Under the pieces are notes generated by a model. It searched no databases, was not told the DNA's origin, and saw only the letters and a program-made list of their open reading frames with translations. From the NCBI GenBank assembly GCA_030600725.1, contig JAUVLN010000011.1, positions 1-19,863 of the forward strand: a DNA stretch of 19,863 nucleotides. The letters run 5' to 3'. The translations under genes and the position numbers were made by a program. Below are positions 7,617-14,809 of this stretch, piece after piece (the stretch's first letter is position 1; each line of letters begins with the position of its first letter). Origin of the DNA: Thermoplasmatota archaeon. GTDB taxonomy: Archaea > Thermoplasmatota > Penumbrarchaeia > Penumbrarchaeales > Penumbrarchaeaceae.

Positions 7617-8114
7617 TCACCCACCTGTTTCCTTTTTCCATGACGACCAGGCACCCTGTCCGGGCCCCTCATCCACGCCGAGGGACATCTCACGGATGCC
7701 TACCGGCAGCTCAACCTCATCCACAAGCCTTTTCAGTAGATATGCCGAGGTCTCCTCAACAGTTGAAGCTTTGGTTGGTATAAAGGCCACATCCATTCTG
7801 GGAAAGGAGTAGATCTTTCCGGACATGTCCACCTCGATATTTGGACTATCCGGGTCATCCTTGATCCGGATCGCTCTGGACATGGTTGGTATCATGACCT
7901 TGTGGTCCAGTTCCCTGGCCAACTCCCTCAATTTACCCTTGATGTGGCCGAAGTCCACCAGCAGGCTGTTCTCGTCTATCTCACCTATCATCTTCAGGTG
8001 TATCGCATAAGAGTGGCCGTGGATCCTCGAGCATTTACTGTGTTTCAGGAGCATGTGACATGAGGAGAATCTGAGATTCGTCCTCCATCCGTCGATCTCC
8101 AATCTGGACTCCAT
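7617..8114 (-). CDS. queD: 6-carboxytetrahydropterin synthase family protein (QueD/PTPS)
   Basis: This enzyme makes 6-carboxytetrahydropterin from dihydroneopterin triphosphate, the step before QueE. Counted from ATG 8114 the protein has 165 residues. The zinc histidines are H20 and H32/H34 (IHGH), with the catalytic C28 in KCSRIHGH, the CxxxHGH form typical of QueD. VDFGHIK, LDHK and the C-terminal DEGPGQGAW complete the family signature. Two starts are open. ATG 8138 adds eight residues with no ribosome site. ATG 8114 gives the usual MExRLEIDGW N-terminus, and a TATA-like CTTATTAATG centred about 29 nt upstream would allow a leaderless mRNA. I favour 8114 moderately. It may also be read through from the transglutaminase-like gene. 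Confidence 0.92.
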   Translation of the reverse strand: MESRLEIDGWRTNLRFSSCHMLLKHSKCSRIHGHSYAIHLKMIGEIDENSLLVDFGHIKGKLRELARELDHKVMIPTMSRAIRIKDDPDSPNIEVDMSGKIYSFPRMDVAFIPTKASTVEETSAYLLKRLVDEVELPVGIREMSLGVDEGPGQGAWSSWKKETGG

Positions 8115-8162
8115 GAACTGCCCTAGATGCGCAAGCATTAATAAGATTTCCCGAGACCGGAC

Positions 8163-9746
8163 CTATGTTCTGCGCCTTGCGATCTTCGTACGAACGGCAG
8201 GCACGAGCAGCAGGAAACCCAGAGGTGCCAGCAAGAGGGGATTGGGAGTGGGAAGCCCGAAATCCTTCTGGCTCCCGTCAACCTGTGCGTAATCAACCTG
8301 GCTCTTCACATACTCCTTGACCCGTCCGTGCTCCTCGAACTTGAGGGAGGTGTATATTGGTGGTTGGCTACTTACCCGGGTGGAGTGCGAGGATGTCTCG
8401 GAGAAGTAGTTGTAATAATAATCCAGGTTGAAGGTGAGGTCCCCATCTTCGTCTATGAATGACGTGCCGTTATCCACCCAGTCGGTGATCCGGTAGGGAT
8501 CCCTGTAGAGGAACTCGCTGTTCACCGGATCGATCGGGGCGACCACCTGTTTGAAGCCTCCACCGGGTTGCCTGACCGGTATCACGACGTTGAACCAACC
8601 GTGTCCCCCCCACTGCCCGGTGGATTTCTCGTAGAGATATCCTATCTCAAGCCAGGCCGGGATCCCAACGGCCCTGCAGAGGGAGGCCATAAGGAGCGAT
8701 TGGTCGTCGCAGTCCCCATACCAGTCGGCTATGCACCCTTCGGGCCATTTCGGATAGGCGCCGTATTTGATCCTGTCTATCTCCCTCTGGTCGTCCCTTG
8801 TATAGTTGAAATTATCCTGGATCCAATCGTATATGGCCTTGACCTTTTCCAGAACGGTATCCTCTCCGTCGGTGAGTGTATGCGCCGTGCTCTTGACGAT
8901 GGGTGAGCCGGGATGGTATCTGTATTGTTCCGGAATGCCGTCGTCATTATCATCCACCTCCCACTCGTCGTCGAGGTAAAGGTCCTTGTACCGATCTTCG
9001 ATATCCGCGATCGTACCTGAATCCTCCTCATCTATGTCCCAGCTGTGATAGTACAATTTTGCGTGGAACTCCGCCTCGAAGGAGGCCTCACCCCTGAAGT
9101 GGGTAAGCTTCCATCCGGAGATCTGGTTCATCTTCGTGTTGAAATCCCCGAAAGGCAGGGGCGCGTATACGCGGGTTTCTACGGTCTCCGTGGAGAGCTG
9201 GACATCCAGGACATCCTGGGCGACGAAGGTCTCGTCGCTGTTGGAACTGGGGATGTCGAAAGGTGGTGCGACCTGTATGTTGATCTCATCCGCAAATCCC
9301 CCTGATGCCTCGACGTTGTAATTGATCCTGATCGAGACATTGGTCCACTCCGGGAACTCACGATAGGGCCTCATCATGTCCTTGAGACCGCCAAGGAGAT
9401 CATCCCTGGGGATCTCCAGGGCCGCTATTGGTGCGAACAGGATCATCACTATAAGCAAGGTCGTCAGGATCCGTGTGGACCAGATATAGGCAGGATGGCC
9501 GCGGAAACCCCGGGCCTTTCTGCCACCTTTTTCTTTTTTCAAACTGCTTGGTTTCTTCTGCGCATCCATTTTTCTATTTTTCTGTGCAGCCTTCCCGGGT
9601 GCCTCTGGTTTGGTTGCGGGCGGTTCCCTGGCTTTTTCTATCTTCCCGACCTCGATCTCCTCATCGTCGTCATCCCAGTCGTCATCATCATCGTCGAAAT
9701 CGTTCCAGTCGTCATCTTCATCTTCATCTTCTTCAAACGATTTCAT
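8163..9746 (-). CDS. Membrane-anchored transglutaminase-like cysteine protease-fold protein
   Basis: The protein has 527 residues from ATG 9746. Residues 1-34 are extremely acidic with Asp/Glu runs broken by Trp, ending WDDDDEEIEV. A basic Lys/Arg/Pro segment follows to about 85, then a membrane helix at about 88-110. The large outer part contains a transglutaminase-core domain with an intact triad: C346 in GDCDDQS, H382 in GGHGWFNV and D406 in PIDPVN. Archaeal relatives are often predicted proteases or amidases rather than crosslinkers; the substrate is unknown. The C-terminus has PTPNP, a hydrophobic segment (about 498-515) and a final KIARRRT, giving either a second membrane helix or a sorting-like tail. 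ATG 9746 has GGGTGG 7 nt upstream; an in-frame TTG at 9761 overlaps that site and is less likely. queD begins about 50 bp downstream. Confidence 0.8.
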   Translation of the reverse strand: MKSFEEDEDEDDDWNDFDDDDDDWDDDDEEIEVGKIEKAREPPATKPEAPGKAAQKNRKMDAQKKPSSLKKEKGGRKARGFRGHPAYIWSTRILTTLLIVMILFAPIAALEIPRDDLLGGLKDMMRPYREFPEWTNVSIRINYNVEASGGFADEINIQVAPPFDIPSSNSDETFVAQDVLDVQLSTETVETRVYAPLPFGDFNTKMNQISGWKLTHFRGEASFEAEFHAKLYYHSWDIDEEDSGTIADIEDRYKDLYLDDEWEVDDNDDGIPEQYRYHPGSPIVKSTAHTLTDGEDTVLEKVKAIYDWIQDNFNYTRDDQREIDRIKYGAYPKWPEGCIADWYGDCDDQSLLMASLCRAVGIPAWLEIGYLYEKSTGQWGGHGWFNVVIPVRQPGGGFKQVVAPIDPVNSEFLYRDPYRITDWVDNGTSFIDEDGDLTFNLDYYYNYFSETSSHSTRVSSQPPIYTSLKFEEHGRVKEYVKSQVDYAQVDGSQKDFGLPTPNPLLLAPLGFLLLVPAVRTKIARRRT

Positions 9747-9789
9747 AATAGGTCCACCCAAGGATAAGAACGATATTGGACCGCATAAT

Positions 9790-9799
9790 GGGTTATTAA
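9790..9799 (-). promoter_or_regulatory. Possible TATA box for the transglutaminase-like gene
   Basis: On the minus strand AAAACTTAATAACC lies about 45-50 nt before ATG 9746, within the 94-bp gap after the upstream gene. The match to a TATA box is moderate. The placement suits a short leader holding GGGTGG. Confidence 0.4.
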
Positions 9800-9840
9800 G
9801 TTTTATGGGGTCATTACACCGATAATGGACCTCATCCGCT

Positions 9841-10716
9841 TCAATCGGAGCCTACCAAGAAGGTGTACTCCTTCCTTATCGAATTGTCCCTGAGGTCCCT
9901 TGCGTTATAGGTGATGCGGAACTCCGTTTCTCCATCAAGTGAAGTGAGGTTTCCGAAAGTGACCCTGTGAAGGTATCCATTCCAGTTATCCATGTCATCC
10001 CCGTACCACGAATCCTTCATTATATCGCTGTCCCGTTTTCTCACATCGAAGGATGAGCTGTTCTTAACTTTCCCGATCGTTATCTCCAGCTGGTCGGGAT
10101 CGGTGATATCGGCCCAGGAACCATCCTTGTTCCATTGATAGGTTATCCTGACCTCGTCAAGCTTCCAGTTGTCGGTGATCAGGCAGTACACCTCGAGGCT
10201 CTTCACGTCGGACCCGTTCACCTTCGGGAAATCCGTTACGGGCTCATCCAGATACCAGACCTCATCCCCGTCGATATTCGTCCCCCTCACGACAACATCG
10301 GATATTTGGGGGTCGGAGAGATCGCTGATCGGTGGGTTCATGGCGATCATGAAGAGGGCCATCCATGCTGCCGCGTACATGAAGGCGTTCTCGAAGTATT
10401 TCTTCTTCTCCTGCTTCTTCAGGTCGATCCCGAACCTGGTGAACAGGAAAAGCCCGATCGGAACGCATAGGATCGGAATTATAATGGGGATCGTCCTGTA
10501 ACTGGAGACATCAAGCTCGAACAGGACCCTCATCAAGACGAAGGAGAACAGGGCTGCGACCACGGACATACCCAGTGAGATGTAGATCATCTTTGCGGAT
10601 CTGTTCTCCGTCTGGAGGAATTCGGTCTCATCGAATTTGGGGGGAACGAACGAAGGCTTCGCCTTTTTCTCCACCTCCTCCTTTTTTTCAGGCCTGACGA
10701 TCCTTCTTTTTGCCAA
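9841..10716 (-). CDS. Integral membrane protein with extracytoplasmic C-terminal domain, function unknown
   Basis: The protein has 291 residues and I do not recognise its family. It begins with a strongly basic cytoplasmic segment (MAKRRIVRPEKKEEVEKKAK). Three membrane helices follow at about 43-66, 75-96 and 110-127, with a basic loop IDLKKQEKKKYF between the second and third that predicts a cytoplasmic face. Residues 128-291 would then be outside: a beta-rich domain with WYLDEP, TYQWNKDGSW and FRITYNARDLRDNS, resembling an Ig-like or carbohydrate-binding fold only in composition. The start is TTG at 10716 with AGGTGA upstream; the next in-frame ATG would remove the basic leader and much of the first helix. 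It lies between the HerA-like gene and the transglutaminase-like gene on the same strand, with its own apparent TATA box. Confidence 0.75.
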   Translation of the reverse strand: MAKRRIVRPEKKEEVEKKAKPSFVPPKFDETEFLQTENRSAKMIYISLGMSVVAALFSFVLMRVLFELDVSSYRTIPIIIPILCVPIGLFLFTRFGIDLKKQEKKKYFENAFMYAAAWMALFMIAMNPPISDLSDPQISDVVVRGTNIDGDEVWYLDEPVTDFPKVNGSDVKSLEVYCLITDNWKLDEVRITYQWNKDGSWADITDPDQLEITIGKVKNSSSFDVRKRDSDIMKDSWYGDDMDNWNGYLHRVTFGNLTSLDGETEFRITYNARDLRDNSIRKEYTFLVGSD

Positions 10717-10760
10717 GTCACTTCACCTGCTCTTATTGCAGTAGGCCCATTGGGTGATGC

Positions 10761-10771
10761 CATATATCTTT
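10761..10771 (-). promoter_or_regulatory. TATA box for the three-helix membrane protein
   Basis: On the minus strand GGAAAAAGATATATGG lies about 50 nt before the TTG at 10716, in the 65-bp gap after the HerA-like gene. The purine-rich stretch before ATATAT fits a BRE/TATA pair, suggesting separate transcription from the ATPase gene. Confidence 0.5.
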
Positions 10772-10781
10772 TTCCTATTGG

Positions 10782-13700
10782 TCAATCCCTTTCCGAGAGG
10801 GCGGTATTCACCACCCTCTTCATCTCGGACGCCATCCCCTGATCGATCTTCCCGGACACTGCATCCACCCCTATCCATCTCTCCCTTCCCTCACCCACGA
10901 TCTTGACGCCGAAGTACGGATAGTGGACGGTATCCGACTGGATGATATCCACATCTTTTAACAGGCCGATCATCCGGACACCGTCCTTATCGGATAGGAT
11001 CGGGTCCACGAGTGGGTCCTCGATACCTTCGGATCTGGTCGGGTGGATGTGGGTATCATGTGTCCAGGGCCTGGGTGGGAGATAGATCTCGGTGGCCAGG
11101 GAGTAGAAGTTGATATTCCCCTCCGTTGTCTCCTTCCTGACGATCCCTTTCTTGGATAGTGATGTCAGGCACCTGCGCACATGGCTCACCTTGAGGCCTG
11201 CCCTCCTGGCGATGGCAGTGTCCTCCCTCTTCCCACCCTTCACCGACATGAAGATCCTCCTCTCAAGGTCGGTCATTGACAAAAGGGTCGGCATCCCATT
11301 GCTTCTTTCCATTCCGCCCTTTGCCGATTCGATCACCTCGCCCAGTATACCGTCAATGAAGATATCCCCATCCTTCACTCCGCTGAACAGTCTGCCCTTG
11401 TATGATACGAGGTACCTCAGGATGGGGAGGTAGATGGGGACGATCTCCTCGACATGCTCACGTGGCCCCCTTAATAACGATCTCCTGATGGTCTTCTTCG
11501 CAACTGCCCTGGCCTCGACCACGCCGATCCGTGGGTGAACGATGATCCCGATCACCCCTTTCTTGACAACCCTTGCCTTCGGCTTTTTGATCTTTTTTGT
11601 CCTCGCCTCGGGGAGGAGTTTTTTCTGATCCTTGATACTCTCCCTGGGTTTCGATCCCTTCTTTTTGCTTTTGGTGGTATCAGGCGTTAACGTTGTCGAG
11701 GGCTCTGCCCCTTTATCCCTCTCTTCCTTTAGCCCTTTAAGACCGGAGCGAAGCTGAACCTCCAGCTCCTTCAATCTGTTCAGGGAGTCCCACCTCTCCT
11801 CCTCCACCTTCTTGAGGAGGCTCATGACCGCCGGGTCCATACCGGACCCATCGGACCTAGCATCTTTCACGGTCTTCTCCCCGAGGGTTTTCTTTAGCTT
11901 TGTAACCTCCTTGATGAGGTCTCCCAGAGCCTTCCTCAGCCCCTCCTGATCTTTCTCTTTCTCCCATATGATGACGGTCCTTCTCTTCTGGCCTTTCCTT
12001 TCCTCCCCGGGGGGCACCCTGATCCGAGATTCCAACGCCTCAAGCCTGTTCCTGAGGTGTTCGTTCTCCTCCCTGGTCTCCTTTGCTTCCTCGATGATCG
12101 TGACCAGGCGGTCGTTAACGGCACACTCGTCCTTGGGCGTGCCAGGGTGTCCCTCTATCACCTCGCCATATTCCAGTATCCTCCTGATTAGCTCATCCTC
12201 ATCCCCTTCCGTCGGGAGTCCAAGGACCTTGCACATCCTCTCGAGGTCGGGCCTATCCAGGGTTCCCCTGATCTTTCCTTCACGGGACGGTTCGGCATCA
12301 CCTATACTCCCCTCAACTTTCCAGTCGTCCACGGAGGTGATGATGTGATCCATCTCCAGGCTCAGGGTTTCTAGGAAGCTCTCCTCCAGGCCCTCCTCCA
12401 CCCTCAGGATAAGTATGTGCTTTCCCATGAATATCTTCTCATGGAGTGTTTCAAGCAGCCTCTGCACGGGGTTGAGACCATTGTTGAGATAGAGGTATTC
12501 TATTCCATCAAGGATCATGATGCACGGTCTTGTCTCCTTCAAAGCCCTGCTTGCCTCGGATGACAGGTCCTGAAGGCCTGTTGGGGCGATAGAGCCTTCT
12601 GCTGGAGTTGATGATAGCCAGAATGCAGACCTCAGATTGGGTGATTTCCCCAGTGGATATTTGGCAGGGGGTGTGCGTGAGAAGAGGATCAGGTCCGTAC
12701 CCGAAGGTATCCCCTCCATCATCTCCTTCAATTCATCCTGGGTGTGGTTCTGGAGTAGGACGGTCGAGCCCCAGGCGACCCCCGGAAATGGGCCTTCTCC
12801 TCTCTTTATCTCCGTACCATCCTTTGTACCGTCCGACCCGATCTCCTCTATAACTTCTGGGCCCTTGAGATGATCCTCATGTGATGTATCAGGTGTGAGG
12901 ATCTCATCTTCCTCGGGAGGTGGTGTTGGCTCCCCTACAGGATGTATGTCCGTTACGCTGGGAGATGGCTTGTAGGTATTCCTCGACCTGGAACCAGGGT
13001 CAGTAAGTGCTTTTGGCATCGCCGAGCTGCCGCTGTGATGCGACATCCTCGGCCTGAGCCTGAGCAGGAACGACCTCTGCTGGGTCCTCTGATCGGCGAT
13101 GATGGCCGTACCCACAGGTATTGCTCTTATGAAATCGCTGTTTGCAAACTCGGGGGGAAGTTTTGCCGGAACCCTCCTTCTGAGGGCTGTCATGTCGTCC
13201 TCCAGGGCGAGGTTGTGCCCGATGAGCATATCCACCTGCGACAGGATGTCATCGTTGGTGGCCGCGGGCCTCTGGGTCGCCAGGACCAGGGCACAGCCCG
13301 GCCTCCTTCCCTGTTTGGCGTATTCGATCAGCGCATCGGTCGCCGGGGTCTGTCGGTTGTGGGGGAGGATGATATGGGCCTCATCGATCAGAAGCCACGT
13401 GACGGGTATCAGTTTCGGGTCCATCTCATCGTAGTTCTCCCTATCCTCCATTCTCGCCGAGTATATTCTGCCCGATAGTATCTTTCTGGCGAGAATACCC
13501 GCGATAAGGCTCCTCTTGGCGTCCCCCAATCGCGGGTCGCTGACGTCCAGGATGGAGATCCGGTTGGGAGAGATGATATCCCTGAGATGGGTCCCCTCAA
13601 CGGAGAAGATACCCCAGCCGGCCGAGGCATTGAACCTGGCGATAATGGACCTTCTTGTCTGCGGGGTAAAACCGCTGGATTTGCTCGTCAGGTTCAGGGA

Positions 13701-14522
13701 GCTTTGGATGCATTCCACGATGTCCCCTATGGAATACCTGTTACCCCTTCCGGGGACATTCACTATTCTCCCCTCCCTGAGAGATTGGTATCCACCCCTC
13801 ACCTTGTCGATGGCCGTCCCTATCAGGAGTCCCTGGGTCTTGAAACGGTTGACGTCGTAAACCTCGCACCAATCCTCCGCGGTCATCTCACCAACTGCGA
13901 TCGAGAAGGCGAAATCCGCAGGGGTCCTGCCCTCTTTTACGGATCCCTCCGTGGCGAACACCCTGGCCTCCGGGAATTCGTGGGGAGAGAGCCCCCATCT
14001 GGATAACATCTCGATCTCGGACCTCGACTCGTTGGCCTGCTTCATGGACCAGAAGATCCCTATCGGGTCCACCAATACGATCCCCACCCCGATCTGGCTT
14101 CGCACCAGCTCCTCGGCGAATAGGCCCAGGGTATAGGATTTTCCGCTCCCCCTCTTGCCGCATATGAATGTGATATGCGGGAAGGCGGCATCCATCAACA
14201 CCTTCCTTCCGAAGAAGTCCTCCCCTTTATCCTGATGTTCCCCGACAGCTCCTATCTCGAGTGTACCCCGCTTACCCCACCTTTTATGGGCCGTTGAGCT
14301 TCTTCCCAGGATCAACTGCCCGTTCCTCTCGTCCAGAAGGGGATCGAGTATCTGATCCACGGTCATCTCGGTACCATCGCCAATGGGGACGGTTGTGATG
14401 TCGTCCTTATCGAACTTCGGCTCCTTAACGCCATCCGGATCTATCAGCTCTTTATGTTCTTCCTCAGCGGCCAAGCTTTTCTCATCTGCTCCTTCGTTGT
14501 CATCCTTCATCTGATACCCCAT
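10782..14522 (-). CDS. Giant HerA-like ATPase fused to DUF835, SAP-like, coiled-coil and winged-helix domains
   Basis: The protein has 1246 residues. Residues about 65-500 form a HerA/FtsK-type hexameric motor: Walker A GKRGSGKS (122-129), Walker B LLIDEAH (near 378) and LATQRPA (near 415). A Pro/Ser-rich linker follows. Residues about 583-725 match DUF835: strand VLLQN, FSRTPP, WLSSTP, and the hallmark ILDGIEYLYLNNG. Residues about 752-788 look like a SAP helix pair (LERMCKVLGLPTEGDEDELI). Coiled-coil segments lie at about 800-935, then a very basic linker to 990. A winged helix sits at about 1079-1144 (ARRAGLKVSHVRRCLTSLSKKGIV). The C-terminus has a YPYFGVKIV...VDAVSGKI module. SAP and winged helix suggest DNA binding. 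No nurA is adjacent, so this is not the standard end-resection pair. The start is ATG 14522 or ATG 14510. Confidence 0.82.
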   Translation of the reverse strand: MGYQMKDDNEGADEKSLAAEEEHKELIDPDGVKEPKFDKDDITTVPIGDGTEMTVDQILDPLLDERNGQLILGRSSTAHKRWGKRGTLEIGAVGEHQDKGEDFFGRKVLMDAAFPHITFICGKRGSGKSYTLGLFAEELVRSQIGVGIVLVDPIGIFWSMKQANESRSEIEMLSRWGLSPHEFPEARVFATEGSVKEGRTPADFAFSIAVGEMTAEDWCEVYDVNRFKTQGLLIGTAIDKVRGGYQSLREGRIVNVPGRGNRYSIGDIVECIQSSLNLTSKSSGFTPQTRRSIIARFNASAGWGIFSVEGTHLRDIISPNRISILDVSDPRLGDAKRSLIAGILARKILSGRIYSARMEDRENYDEMDPKLIPVTWLLIDEAHIILPHNRQTPATDALIEYAKQGRRPGCALVLATQRPAATNDDILSQVDMLIGHNLALEDDMTALRRRVPAKLPPEFANSDFIRAIPVGTAIIADQRTQQRSFLLRLRPRMSHHSGSSAMPKALTDPGSRSRNTYKPSPSVTDIHPVGEPTPPPEEDEILTPDTSHEDHLKGPEVIEEIGSDGTKDGTEIKRGEGPFPGVAWGSTVLLQNHTQDELKEMMEGIPSGTDLILFSRTPPAKYPLGKSPNLRSAFWLSSTPAEGSIAPTGLQDLSSEASRALKETRPCIMILDGIEYLYLNNGLNPVQRLLETLHEKIFMGKHILILRVEEGLEESFLETLSLEMDHIITSVDDWKVEGSIGDAEPSREGKIRGTLDRPDLERMCKVLGLPTEGDEDELIRRILEYGEVIEGHPGTPKDECAVNDRLVTIIEEAKETREENEHLRNRLEALESRIRVPPGEERKGQKRRTVIIWEKEKDQEGLRKALGDLIKEVTKLKKTLGEKTVKDARSDGSGMDPAVMSLLKKVEEERWDSLNRLKELEVQLRSGLKGLKEERDKGAEPSTTLTPDTTKSKKKGSKPRESIKDQKKLLPEARTKKIKKPKARVVKKGVIGIIVHPRIGVVEARAVAKKTIRRSLLRGPREHVEEIVPIYLPILRYLVSYKGRLFSGVKDGDIFIDGILGEVIESAKGGMERSNGMPTLLSMTDLERRIFMSVKGGKREDTAIARRAGLKVSHVRRCLTSLSKKGIVRKETTEGNINFYSLATEIYLPPRPWTHDTHIHPTRSEGIEDPLVDPILSDKDGVRMIGLLKDVDIIQSDTVHYPYFGVKIVGEGRERWIGVDAVSGKIDQGMASEMKRVVNTALSERD

Positions 14523-14694
14523 CCGTTGAGAACCGGTCCTGTTCCCCTCGTCCCCCCAATGTATTGGAGGGAAAAATGGTTTTCCCCTCGGGTGTTGATC
14601 GGTGGGTTCATTCTCCTGTTAACCTATTCTGACATACATCTTCCAATTGTCGGGGTCCAAGATCGATCGATGAAAAGCGAGATTCATCCGGTTT

Positions 14695-14707
14695 CATTAT
14701 TTTAAAT
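14695..14707 (-). promoter_or_regulatory. Weak TATA-like element for the HerA-like gene
   Basis: On the minus strand ATTTAAAATAATG is the best TATA-like sequence upstream of the ATPase gene. It would leave a leader of about 150 nt, which contains a GGGAAAA/TTTTCCC hairpin (14569-14586, loop ATGG). The call is weak, and nothing else is visible in this 287-bp divergent region apart from the plus-strand promoter. Confidence 0.3.
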
Positions 14708-14728
14708 GGTGATATTCCCGGAAAAATT

Positions 14729-14738
14729 GATATATACC
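14729..14738 (+). promoter_or_regulatory. TATA box of the coiled-coil zinc-ribbon gene
   Basis: GAAAAATTGATATATACC is a good purine-rich BRE plus TATA. A transcript start near 14760 gives a leader of about 50 nt containing the GGGGTGAT ribosome site. Confidence 0.6.
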
Positions 14739-14797
14739 CCATTTGTTATAAGGTTAGTGTTCCAAGTGTCAGACATCTTGACATGTTCATGATATAC

Positions 14798-14805
14798 GGG
14801 GTGAT
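14798..14805 (+). promoter_or_regulatory. Ribosome binding site favouring a GTG start at 14810
   Basis: GGGGTGAT lies 4 nt before GTG at 14810, the same spacing seen at queE and csl4. It overlaps the ATG at 14804, which therefore cannot use it, and the ATG at 14783 has no such site upstream. Confidence 0.55.
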
Positions 14806-14809
14806 GAAA

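Noticed and set aside
12942..13478. 178-residue plus-strand frame inside the HerA-like gene
   Set aside because: It overlaps the Walker B and ATQRP region of the motor domain, which is strongly conserved on the minus strand.
10782..14522. Standard HerA-NurA DNA end-resection module
   Set aside because: No nurA-like nuclease is adjacent and the protein is twice the size of HerA with extra domains.
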